Assembly (NCBI GenBank): GCA_027924585.1
Contig: BSBM01000191.1
Location: 3,162,001-3,226,000, forward strand
Direction of reading: 5' to 3'
DNA from: Larix kaempferi
Lineage: Eukaryota > Streptophyta > Pinopsida > Pinales > Pinaceae
Length of the DNA stretch: 64,000 bases
Shown in pieces: positions 44,709 to 56,190 of this stretch. Made by a program: the position numbers and the translations under genes. The notes under the pieces were generated by a model. It saw nothing but the letters and a program-made list of their open reading frames with translations. It was not told the origin of the DNA and did no database searches. Numbering within the stretch: position 1 is the stretch's first letter; every line of letters begins with the position of its first letter.

Positions 44709-47700
44709 TTGGATTGAAGGGAACCTTGGATTGAATTCAACCTTACGCAAAAGTTGATTGTGGATTGAAGTCAACCTTGGATTGATATAAACATTGAATT
44801 TAACATTAGATTGAAGTCAACCTTGGATTGAAGGAACCCTTGGATTGAATTCAACCTTGGATTGAAGGCACCCTTGGATTGAAGGAACCCTTAGATTGAC
44901 ATCAACCATGGATTGAAGTGAACTTGGGATTGATGTCAACCTTGGATTAAAGTGAATCATGGATTGAAGTCAATCTTGCTTGAAATTCAATTATGGATTG
45001 AAGTCAACCTTGCATTGAATTCAACCATGGTTTGATGCCAACTTTGAATTGAAGGCACCTTTGGTTTGAACTCAACCTTCGATTGGATTCAATCTTGGAT
45101 TGAAGTCACCCTTGGATTGAAGGCACCCTTGGATTGAAGTCAACATTAGATTGAAGGCACCCTTGGATTGGCGTCAACCTTGGATTGAAGTCAACATTAG
45201 ATTGAAGGCACCCTTGGATTGAAGGAACCCTTAGATTGGCGTCAACCTTGGATTGAATTCAATCTTGTGTGAAAGTCAACTATGGATTAAAGTCAACCTT
45301 ATATTGAAGTCAACTATAGATTTAATTCAACCATGGTTTGATGCCAACTTTGGATTGAAGTGAACGTTACTTAAAAGTCAACTATGGATTGAAGTTAACC
45401 ATGAATTGAATTCAACCTTGGATTGATGTCAGCCTTGGATTGATTCCAACCTTGGGTTGAAGTCAACCTTACTTAAAATTCAACTATGGATTCAAGGAAC
45501 CCTTGGATTTAAGCCAACCTTAGATTGAAGTCAACCTTAGATTGAAGTCAACCTTGTTTAAATTTCAACTATGGATTGAAATCTACCTTGGATTGAAGTC
45601 AACCTTGGATTGGATCCAACCTTACTTAAAAGTCAACTATGGAGTGAAATCAATCTTATTTAGAAGTCAACTATGGATTCAAGGCACCGTTGGATTGAAG
45701 TGAACCTTGATTGAATTCAAGCTTGCTTAAAATTCAACTATGGAATGAAATCAACCGTGCATTGAATTCAACTATGGATTGAAGTTAACCATGGTTTGAT
45801 GCCAACCTTGGATTGAAGTCAACCTTACTTAAAAGTTAACTATGGATTGAAGTCAACTATGGATAGAAGTAAACCATGGGTTGAATTCAACCTTGGATTA
45901 AAGAAAACCTTTCATTGAAGTCAATCTTGCTTAAAAGGAAACTATGGTTTGAAGTCAAACTTGCTTTAAAGTCAACTACCGATTCAAGGCATCCTTGGAT
46001 TGAAATCAACCTTGCTTAAAATTCAACTATGGATTGAAGTCAATCTTGCTTAAAATTCAACTATGGATTGAAGTCAACCTTGGACTGAATTCAACCTTGA
46101 ATTGAAGTCAACCATGGATTGAAGTCAACCTTTCTTAAAATTCAACTGTGGATTGAATTCAACCTTGGATTAAAGTCAACTATGGATTGAATTCCACAAT
46201 GGATTAAAGTCAACCTTGAATCCAACCTCGGATTGAAGTCAACTTTGGATTGAGGTCAACTATGGATTGAATTCAACCTTGGATTGAAGTCAACATTGCG
46301 TAAAAATCAACTATGGATTGAATTCAATGTTGAATTCAACCTTGGGTTGAAAGCAACCATGGATTGAATTCACCCTAGGATTGAATTAAACCTTGGGTTG
46401 AATTCATTCATGATGCAACCATAGTCAGCCATGAAGCAACAATGGACTGAAGTCAACCTCAGATTGAATTCAACCTTGGATTTAATTCAAGCTTGGATTG
46501 AAGTCACCAATGGATTGAAGTCTACCTTGGATTGAATTCACCCTTGGATTGAAGTCAACCTTGGATTGAAGTCATCCTTGGGTTGAATTCACCCTTGGAT
46601 TTAAGTCAACCATGGATTGAATTCAACCATGGATTGAATTCAACCATGGAATGAAGTCAACCTTGGATTGAATTCAACCTTGCTTAAAAGTCAACTATGG
46701 ATTGAAATCAACCTTGGATTGAATTCAACTATGAATTGAAGCCAACCATAGATTGAATTCAACCTTTGGTTGAAGCCAACCTTGGATTAAAGTCATCCTT
46801 GCTGAAAAGTCAAATATGGATTGAAGTTAAATATCGATTGAAGTGAACCTTAGATTAAAGTCAATCTTACTTAAAATTCAACTATGGATTGAATCAAATA
46901 TGGATTGAAGTCAACCTTTCATTGAAGTCAACCATGGTTTGAAGACAACCTTAGATTGAAGTCAACCTTGCTTAAAATTCAACAATGGATTGAAGTTAAC
47001 CATGGACTGAAGTCAACCTTTCTTGAAAGTTAACTATGGATTGAAGTCAACATTTCTTAAAAGTAAATTATGGATTGAACGCACCCTTAAATTGATGTCA
47101 AACATGGATTGAACTCAACCTTTGATGGAATTCAACCTTGTTTAAAAGTCAACTATGGATTGAATTCAACCATGGATTGAAGCCAACTATAGATTGAAGT
47201 CAAACATGGATTGAAGTCAACCTTTCTTAAAATTCAACTATGGATTGAATTCAACCTTGGATTGAAGTCAACTATGGATTGAAGTTGACCATAGATTGAA
47301 TTCAACCTTGTTTAAAAGTCAACTATGGATTGAAGTCAAGCATGGATTTATGTCGACCTTGTATTGAAGTCAACTATGGATTGAAGTCAATCTGGGATAG
47401 AAGTCAACCTTGGATTGAAGTCAATCTTGGATTGAAGTCAACCTTGGATTGAAGTCAAACTTGAATTGAAGTCAACCTTTCTTAAAATTCAACTATGGAT
47501 TGAAGTCAATCATTCATTGAAGTCAACTATGGATTGAAGTCAATTATGGATTGAATTCAACCATGGATTGAATTCAACCTTAGATTGAAGTTAATCTTGC
47601 TTAAAATTCAACTATGGATTGAAGCTAACCTTGGATTGAATTCAACCTTGCTTTAAAGTCAACTATGGAATGAAGTCAATCTTAATTAAAAGTCAACTAT

Positions 47701-50245
47701 GGATTAAAGTCACACTTGTATTGAAGTCATCCTTGATTAAATATCAACGTTGGAATGAAGTCAACCTTGGATTGAATTCAACCTTGGATTGAATTCAACC
47801 TTGGATTGAAGCCAACCATGGATTGAAACCAACCTTAGATTGAAGTTAATCTTGCTTAAAATTCAACTATGGATTGAAGTCAATTATGGATTGAATTCAA
47901 CCATGGATTGAATTCAACCTTAGATTGAAGTTAATCTTGCTTAAAATTCAACTATGGATTGAAGCTAACCTTGGATTGAATTCAACCTTGCTTTAAAGTC
48001 AACTATGGAATGAAGTCAATCTTAATTAAAAGTCAACTATGGATTAAAGTCACACTTGTATTGAAGTCATCCTTGATTAAATATCAACGTTGGAATGAAG
48101 TCAACCTTGGATTGAATTCAACCTTGGATTGAAGCCAACCATGGATTGAAACCAACCATGGATTGAACTTAACCTTGGATTGAAGTCAGCCTTGGTGTGA
48201 AGTCAACCTTGGATTGAAGCCAACTATGGATTGAAGTCAACCTTGGACTGAATTCAACCATGGATTGAAGTCAACCTTGGATTGAATTTAACCTTTGATT
48301 GAAGTCAGCCTTGCTTAAAGGTCAACTATGGATTGAAGTCAAATATGGATTTAAGTCAACCTTGGCTTCGAGTCAACCTTGGATTGAAGTCAACCAACCG
48401 TATTGAAGTCAATATTGGATTGAATTCAACCTTGGATTGTAGGCAACCATGGATTTAATTCAACCCTTAATTGAAGTCACCCTTGGCTTGAATTCAACCA
48501 TGGATTGAAGTCACCCTTGGCTTGAAGTCAACCATGGATTGAAGTCACCCTTGGCTTGAAGTCAACCATGGATTGAAGTCAACTTTGGTTTGAAGTGACC
48601 ATTGGCTTGAAGTCAAGCATGAATTGAATTCAACCATGGATTTAAGTCAACCTTTGATTAAAATTCAACCTTGGATTAAAATTCAACCTTGGATTGAAGT
48701 CAACCTTGGATTGAAATTAGCCATGGATTGAAGCCAACCATGGGTTGAAGTGATTAATATTAATATTATTAATGGATTGAAGTCAACCATCAATTGAATT
48801 CAACCTTAGATTGCATTCAACCTTGAAGTGAAACCTTGGATTGAAGTCACCCATGGATTGAATTCAACCTCGAATTGAGGTCAACCTTTAAGTCAACCTT
48901 GGATTGAATCCACCCATGGATTGAGGTCAACCTTGGATATAAGTTAACCTTGGATTGAAGTCAACCATGGATTGAAGTAAACCTTGTATTCAAGTTACCC
49001 CTAGATTAAATTCAACCTTGGATCGGAGTTAACCTTGGATCGAATTTAACCTTGGATTAAAATCAACATTGATTTAAAGTCAACTATGGATTGAAGTGTG
49101 ACTATGAATTGAATCCAACCATGGATAGAAGTTAATTGTCGATTAAATTCAACATTGGGTTGAATTCACCCTTGGATTGAAGTCTACCGTAGATTGAAGT
49201 CAACCTTGGATTGAATTCAACCTTGGGTTGAAGTTAGGCATGGATTGAAGTCAACCTTTCTTAAAAGTCAACTATGGATTAAATTTGAATATGGATTGAA
49301 TTCAACCTTGCTTGAATGTCAACTATGGCTTGAATTCAACTTTGGAATGAAGTCAACCAAGGATTAAATCCAACCATTGGATTGAAGTCAACCTTGCTTA
49401 AAATTCAACCATAAATTGAAGTCAACCTTACTTAAAAGTGAACTATGAATTGAAGTCAACCATGGATCAAAGTCAATCAACCATTTGTAAAAGTGTGGTT
49501 GTGGATTGAAGTCAACCATGGTTCAAAGTCAAGCTTGGATTGAATGCAACCATGGATTGAAGTCATTAATGTTAATATTATTAATGTATTGGAGTTAACC
49601 ATTGGATTGAAGTCAACCTTGGATTGAAGTCAACCTTGGATTGAATTAAACCATGGATTGAAGTCAACCTTAGATTGAATTCAATCTTGGATTGAAGTCA
49701 AGCTTTGCGTCAACCAAGTTGGATTGAAGTCAACCTTGAATTTCAGTTAATCTTAGATTGAAATCGAACTTGGATTGAAGTCAAATATGGATTCAATTCA
49801 ACCATGAATTGAATTCAACCTTGCTTAAAATTCAACTATGGATCAACCTTGGATTGAATTCAACCATGGATTGAAGTCAACCTTGGATTGAAGTCAACCT
49901 TTGATTGAAGTCAACATTTCTTAAAATTCAACTATGGATTGAAGTCAACCTTGAATTATACTTGACCTTGGATTGAAGTCAACCTTGCTTAAAATTCAAC
50001 TATGGATCAAAATCAAATATGGATTGAAGTCAAACTTAGATTGAAGACAACCTTGGATTGAAGTCAACCACAAATTGAAGTCAACCTTGGATTAAAGGAA
50101 ACATTGATTAAAAGTCAATTATGGATTGAATTCAACCTTGGACTATTATTATCAATGGATTGATGCCAACCATGGTTCAAAGTCAACCTTTCTTAAAAGT
50201 CAACTATGGTTTGAAGTAAACTATGGATTGAAGTCAACCATGCAG
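44709..50245. repeat. 17-bp minisatellite, main array
   Basis: About 5.5 kb of a 17-bp unit, consensus TTGGATTGAAGTCAACC, with common variants (GAATTC for GAAGTC, CTTAAAA, TATGG, CATGG). With the left part it totals about 6 kb or roughly 350 units by my estimate. The unit contains TGA, and 17 is not a multiple of 3, so all frames are cut often and no ORF above 60 codons occurs. The core TCAACC..GATTGA is an imperfect dyad. Confidence 0.95.
47541..48220. repeat. 340-bp higher-order duplication in the minisatellite
   Basis: The variant string beginning CAATTATGGATTGAATTC at 47541 recurs at 47881 with the same succession of rare variants up to about 48140. The period is 340, exactly 20 x 17. 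The first copy has one additional 17-mer near its end compared with the second. Confidence 0.88.
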
Positions 50246-50376
50246 AAACATGGTATAAATAATTGAACTTCTATTATTATTAATTATTTAATTTTAATTT
50301 ATTTATTTATTATCTATTTATTTATATTATTTATTTTCTATGTTTTCATTAATAAATATGTTTTTTATAATAATAA
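50246..50376. other. AT-rich spacer with left SINE target duplication
   Basis: TTATTTATTTATT-rich DNA. Positions 50362-50376 (TTTTTATAATAATAA) are the left target duplication of the SINE. Confidence 0.7.
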
Positions 50377-50622
50377 GTTTTTTTTGTTTGCTAGAATATC
50401 TCTGACTTGCGGGAGTAGCTTTTGGTCTAAGAAACTATGACCTAGGGGAATCTAAGTCGTAAAAATAACCCAAGGATTGCACCTAGCCTAGGCCACACCA
50501 ACCCTCAACTAGTTGGATTTTGGGTGTCTCCTCCCAACTAGCTCACCCCTAAGGGGAATTGAACATGGGTCGCCCTGTTGATGAGACCCACACCTTAATT
50601 GAATGAGCTAGGGGGAACTGAA
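50377..50622 (-). mobile_element. tRNA-derived SINE
   Basis: On the minus strand the 246-bp element begins near TTCAGTTCCCCC and has Pol III boxes at tRNA-like spacing: A box TAGCTCATTCAA (50610-50599) and B box GTTCAATTCC (50564-50555). A non-tRNA body follows and it ends in an A-rich tail (CAAACAAAAAAAAC). It is flanked by a perfect 15-bp duplication, TTTTTATAATAATAA, at 50362-50376 and 50623-50637. These are the hallmarks of a LINE-mobilised SINE. No intact tRNA cloverleaf or gene is implied. Confidence 0.88.
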
Positions 50623-50671
50623 TTTTTATAATAATAATAATTCACCAATCCTTCCCTGCACACCAATCGTC

Positions 50672-50813
50672 AACTAGCAAGCCATATTTATTAATAATAT
50701 GGCTTATATACGTTGATCGGCATATATCAACCACTTTTAAATGTGTGGCCATGGTTGATATATGTTGATTGGAATATATAATCCATATTATTAATAAATA
50801 TGGCTTGCTAGTT
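50672..50813. repeat. Foldback (MITE-like) inverted repeat
   Basis: Perfect 31-bp arms at 50672-50702 and 50783-50813, with further partial complementarity inside (CATATATCAACCA pairing with TGGTTGATATATG). Almost the whole 142 bp can fold back. No clear target duplication was found. Confidence 0.85.
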
Positions 50814-52208
50814 ATAACCAAACTACTCATTATTAGCCATACAAAATTAATTAGAAAAATTTTAAATAAAAAACTGATACAACTAAATGCCTTATTTTTG
50901 TTTATTTATGTCTTTGTTAAAATCTAAAATTTTGAATGTTGTTAGGAAAATTTTACTGATTAAGGTAGTTAAATTTCATAAACAATTAATCATATTGTTA
51001 CAAGACTTATGGGTACTTTTCATACAATTGGTAAGAAAAATCCTTTGAAAGATCGTAATGCAACCCAATATTTATTGTCACAATCAATTATTAGAAACAT
51101 CACAAGAAAATGTTGTTTTCTCACACAAATATCTCATCTCATTAAATGTAATGTCAAAACCCTTCAAAAGTAATCTATCAGAGATATGATCTCAACAAAT
51201 TAAGCCAAATATATTTGTGTGACTTCACTGGTAGGATGCCTCATTCTGGGATGAAGTTAATTGGAGTTATTACGGGACTAGTGCAGAATCTTTGGAACGG
51301 GAACACTTGTCCTTATTCCAACTAGAAGGATTTACTAAAATTGAGAAGTGTTCTAGGGACTATGAACCCCACATCAAACACTTTCTTGACATGACATAAA
51401 ACAAACTCTATGAAATATTCAAGAATGAGAATAATGCATTTAACTTGGGCCAAATATATTACACACACACACACACACACACCCACGCACGTGCATACAC
51501 ACACAACACTCTTATGTAGGAATGTTCAATGATGTTATTGATATCATCATAAGGATTTATTCATAGAATCATGTCTACCAGGAGATAGCGACAAAAATAT
51601 TATTAAAGAATTTTCTTAGATGAGACATGCCACAGGTGCGGTGGAATAGAGTTATCCAGCAAGTGCATGCATGTGAGTGATGAGTGTGGATTTGGGAGGA
51701 AGGACAATAACTTGCAGAGCTTCAAATATGTCATGTGTTGTCAAGGGAGAGGGTCTAAAAGAAAAGAAAAAGATACAACTTGTGATGTCTAAGGCTAGTG
51801 ATTTGTACTTCAATGGAATTGTTTCTTTCAAATTTCAATTTTAAATGTCATGGGGGAATTACTACAAAAGTGAATTTCTATATGTGTTTATCATTGTGCC
51901 ACTAGGTATGAGTTTGTGACTTTATCAAATATTTGTTTGAAAAGAATCGACAATATGTTTGTCACGTTCATGTGGCTTGATGTTAATAAAAACATTTTAG
52001 AATATGCAGAGATACATTTTCCTTTGGTAATATACTATCAATGGTTGATTTTATTGAGAACTACAATGTGAATCCATGGAGGTGGGTAACAATTCTTGAA
52101 TCACCTATAATTTGGTTGGATGATGAGCAAAGTATCATTGGAATGAATACAAAGATGTCTTGGGTAGTCTATTATATTAAGATTGCATTCAATATCCACG
52201 AGTGAAAT
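50814..52208. other. Non-coding stretch, nothing firmly recognised
   Basis: AT-rich sequence without a supported gene. Broken frames at 51840-52190 vaguely resemble Gypsy RT but no catalytic motif is visible. Confidence 0.4.
51461..51482. repeat. (AC)n microsatellite
   Basis: Eleven AC units, followed by an impure AC-rich stretch to about 51505. Confidence 0.9.
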
Positions 52209-52400
52209 CACTACAAGGAAAAGGCCCTATAGCGGAGGTCATAGCAGATGTTTTTAGTGTTACAAGATTGGCAAAAATTGTCAAAAAAACCTCCTTTAAG
52301 ACCTCCGCCATTGGTAGCGTATGTTTGTACGGAGGTGGTAACGGATACAAATTATAACTAAAAAATACTCAATGGCCAGACGTCTTAGCAGAGGTTATAT
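52209..52400 (+). mobile_element. CACTA (En/Spm-type) transposon terminus
   Basis: CACTACAAGGAAAA at 52209-52222 matches the plant CACTA terminal inverted repeat. It is followed by subterminal repeats in both orientations (AGCGGAGGTCATAGCAG, GACCTCCGCCATTGGTAGCG, TTAGCAGAGGT). I found no matching inverted end (TTTTCCTTGTAGTG) downstream and no transposase, so this is one end of a truncated or very short element. Confidence 0.65.
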
Positions 52401-52710
52401 TACCGGTGTGCACACAAAAAATTAAGCGCACCGGTGCGTTTTCACCTATGATGCACCGGTGTTGTATACTTAGAATAGACGCACCGATGCACTCAACCAA
52501 AACATGCACCAGAAAGAATCAAATTGCAACGTCGCACCGATGCTTGAGTATATTAAATATGAACCGGGGCGTCCGTACAAAATAAAAGCATCGGTGCGAT
52601 ATTTTATATCATACACACTGTACATTGTTTCATTACATTTGGATTTAACAGTGCCGTACATTTATCCGGCCGCACCGATGCATTTCATACACGAACGCAC
52701 TGGTGCATTT
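52400..52710. repeat. Cluster of GCACCGGTGC-type motifs
   Basis: At least eight dispersed copies of the palindrome GCACCGGTGC or one-change variants (GCACCGATGC, GCATCGGTGC, GCACTGGTGC) lie within 310 bp, at irregular spacing in AT-rich DNA. It directly follows the CACTA terminus and precedes the broken LINE end. Confidence 0.75.
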
Positions 52711-52734
52711 AGATCAAGGCTAAAAAAAAATTAA

Positions 52735-54240
52735 TTGATTACATCTAGAATGGATCTCGATAGTCTCACCTCTTTCACCACTTTAAGTAATATTCACTTA
52801 CCAGCTCAAAAAAGTCCAGAAAAAACTCTGGTGGCTATCCATCCAGACTGGGACTCTTATCTCTACAAAAGCACTTCAGAACACATGAGAATTCATCAAG
52901 AGTCATATCCCTAAAAAGGTCCTCACTCTCCTCAGGATTCAACATTCTTAGGAATTTCTCAATTAGTTGCAATATTCCCAACATATCTTGTTTGCCCTGT
53001 TCAAAATACAATGCATGGAAATGCGAGACTGGATCCTCAGCCAAACCATTGAAACCCATGAAAGTGTTACCCATTGAATCTTGTATGTCCCAAATAGTAT
53101 TGACATTCCTACAATGGGAATCCATCCTCTTGAAATATTTCGTGTTTGAATCTCCCGCTTCCAACCAGAGTTCCTTGTTCTTCAGTCTCCATTCCATCTC
53201 CTTATCCTCCAGAATTTTCCTTTTCTCATTCTCCTATTGGGTTATTTCTACCTTCCTATCTTCCACAACAAAAATAACTGGGTTTGAGAGATACAAACTC
53301 TCCAGCAATTGTTCCACCTCCAATAACCTTCCATCCCAGGAAATCCTTCTACCCTTATTCCACTCTCGGACCTTTTAAAATTCTGAGGTTGTCAGATAGA
53401 TGGATCGAGGTTATACCAAACCCCTCCCTAAAATGAACCTCGTTATTCTCAACCAGAGAACGAAAGCTAGGAATCTTGGACCAACTATAATTAATCTTAA
53501 ATGGGGCACCAAGCTTATCTGGCGGAGAGACAAGTTCAAGAAAAGTGGGAAAATTATCCAATAAAATACAAGGCCCTACCCAGGATCTAAAAATATTCTT
53601 GTGTTCAAATAAATTGACCTTAAAAAAAAATCTATCCAAGCTTTTGGAAATACCTTGTGTACACGCTCGCTTGTTGTTCCAGGTTGGCTTGATTTCCACA
53701 GGCTTGATGTCTATCCATCCATGCAGCTTAAACAGGTCCCTAAACTCTGAAGCGCAAGGGTCTTCTCAAGCCTAGTTTCCCCATACCTCATCCACACTCA
53801 AGGTCAAATTCAAATCACCACCCATAATCAAATAATTGGCCTTAAGGCACCTCTGCCCCAAAAGAGTGGACCAGAAGTTTACCCTATCATCATAGGGCCC
53901 GTAAATGTTAAGAAAAAGGAATATTTTATCTAGTTCAAGGCTGTAAGATTCCACTCCCAAAACCAAACACCTTGCGAAAGAGTTTTCCAATCACAATTTT
54001 TTAGAAAATCCCGAAACCAGTCCTCCAAAATGCCCACGCACATCGACAATAAAAAACACATAGAAGGAAACATCTTCTCCAATCACGAAACTACCTTCGA
54101 TCCAACCGACAGTGTATCTTGCGATAACAAAATATCAAGTTTCTCTAACTCCAACAACCATTTGAGGGCTGGTAATATGGACCGCCCTCCTAGGTCTCAA
54201 ACATTGATAGAATAAACCCCCTCTTGGGGTTTTCCTGTTC
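52735..54240 (-). pseudogene. LINE ORF2 endonuclease and pre-RT region
   Basis: From high to low: broken frames around 54130-53770 with LFLNIYGPYDD and MGGDLNLTL, the APE-type endonuclease blocks containing the catalytic Asp and Asn. The frame 53699-53355 covers the endonuclease C-terminus (SLDRFFFKVNL, PFKINYSW). The frame 53197-52835 has ELWLEAGDSNTKYFKRMDS and CRDKSPSLDG, the pre-RT block usually ending DKSPGPDG. Similarity stops at about 52735, before RT, so the 3' half is lost. Stops and shifts throughout. Confidence 0.82.
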
Positions 54241-56190
54241 TAAGAAATCCTGAAAATCTTAACTGTCGACCTTAAGAAATCTCTCTCTTTGCTTTCTCCT
54301 TTGCGTGGAACATATGTGACTTGCGCCCTACTTTCCCTGGAATAGAGTTCCAAGGCTCCTCCAGACCAATTCCCCCGACATCAGAAGACCCTTTCACACA
54401 GGAACATAGAAAGTAAGGGCCCCTGCTACTACCTCCAGACAAACCACCGCTTTCCCCCAACTCATACCTTAGACGTACAATGGGAGGCGAGTCTTTTTCC
54501 AACTCCACTGATGGAACCAGTACAGATGCATCAAAAAGTGAAGGCATGTTTTAATCCACCAAGGGTATGATTCCTTCAAAGGAATGTTCCACCACTTCGC
54601 GAACATATTCAATGCCACCCAGGCCTCCACCCGAGGCCATAGATGTCCCGGCCACCTTCTTACCACTTTGCTGTCATAGATCCATGAACCTTTCCACTTG
54701 GATGCATGAAAGCTCAAAGCCTTCCATAAGGATTTCAAACTCGGGCAATTTATCCACCTCTTCAAACTGCTCAATTGGAAGAACTTCATCCCTAATTATC
54801 TCAGCCAACAGAGCATCCTTCGCCACCAAAGACCATGATACCTCTACATCAACCTCTGCCTTCAAGTACTAAGAATTACTTTCATCCCCACCTGGAATTT
54901 CTTTCTGCTTCCAAATTTTCTTCACAAAATTAAGGTTACAATCATACACTATGTGCCCATAAATATGGCATATTGCGCATCTAAATGGTGCATTAAGATA
55001 GTCTAATGGTTGGGTAAATATATTCCCGCTTGCGACCAGGTCTATGGACTCAAAAAGTCCCTGTCTCACATCCACTTCCACCAGGATTCTGGCTACAAAT
55101 CTCCTCTGAGAGTTAAATAAGTATGCATCCACCGTAATGAATTTTCCTATGGCATCCCTAATAGTCTTGAAACCTTCATTAGACTAGAATTCTAGTGGTT
55201 ACGCATGGTAGTTTAACCTAGACAGGGAAGGAAGCCAAAGAATCCTTTCTAGGGTCGAATAAAGGATGCTAGAGCTTTAATGCTAGAGGGCATTTCCCAA
55301 ATAACAAGATGCGATGCAGAATTGCTTCAACATCCACCACCAACTTAAAATTGAAACCCAACCAACCTCTTGAAATCCCAAAAACCTCTGGTAAATCTAC
55401 TACCACCGAGCTCCATGATTCTTCAACCCATTTCATTACCGCTTCCTCCAAAAATCATCGACCATAGAATCTCCCAATTAGTACTATGGTAGAGAATTTA
55501 GCGATATTCATCACCTGGATGTCCCTACCCACCACCAACTCCTCATCGACTCCTTTGGATATTATAACTTTCTACCTTCTCCATCTCCCTGAGTTGGTTT
55601 TCAGTTTAGTTGGGCGACTGACGACCCTCCAAGGAAACCTTCAAGCTCTGACCTCTGTAATCTACTCCCCATAAAGCCACCACCTTTAGGATCATCCAAG
55701 AAGGGCAAGAATTCACGTCTTCCTGCCCCCGCACCATGTTTGTTATCATGCATCGACGCTGAAGGAGAATGGGAGGTACAAATCCTTTACTACTGATTCC
55801 AAGGCCCCATACCGACGCCGACATTCACCACTTCCTCTAACCGGCCGGCCCACTTCTTCGAATGAAATGATCCATCCATCCCGGCCACTAAAGGGGAAGA
55901 TGTACCTCCCACAACAATTCTCGCTAGGATGGATCCCTCCACTGGCCCACCAACCTAAGACCTCAAATGATAGCATTCCAAGATTTCCATCCGCAGTGGA
56001 AAAGTAGTGACCTCAGCCGAAGTACCATCCCCTCCATGCACAATCTAATCTGGTAGAGAGCCAAATCCGAGCAAGGGACAGGGACCTGACAAGCCCAATG
56101 ACTTCTTTTCAAACACAGTAAATCCCTAACCATCATCTACACCCCACCTTGATGGAGAACCATCCCCCCCGCCAAAACCTTGCCGCAATT
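54241..56190 (-). pseudogene. LINE ORF1 (DUF4283, zinc knuckle)
   Basis: The frame 55451-55269 holds VVVDLPEVFGISRGWLGFNF and ILLFGKCPLALKL, the DUF4283 core. After frame breaks, 55132-54869 reads RRFVARILVEVDVRQGLF, then CAICHIYGHIVYDC, a proper CCHC-type knuckle. Downstream frames to about 54240 form the Pro/Ser-rich C-terminus typical of plant LINE ORF1. The N-terminal part (55990-55460) is in at least three frames. It lies just upstream of the ORF2 endonuclease, as in a LINE. Confidence 0.8.

Noticed and set aside
42710-50245. Coding repeat protein
   Set aside because: The 17-bp unit rotates through all frames and contains TGA, so no frame stays open.
50530-50622. tRNA gene
   Set aside because: A and B boxes are present but the sequence does not form a proper cloverleaf with a matched acceptor stem, and it continues into a SINE body with an A-rich tail and target duplications.
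51840-52200. Possible Gypsy RT remnant
   Set aside because: Some residues recall RT blocks, but no catalytic motif or continuous similarity could be seen by eye.
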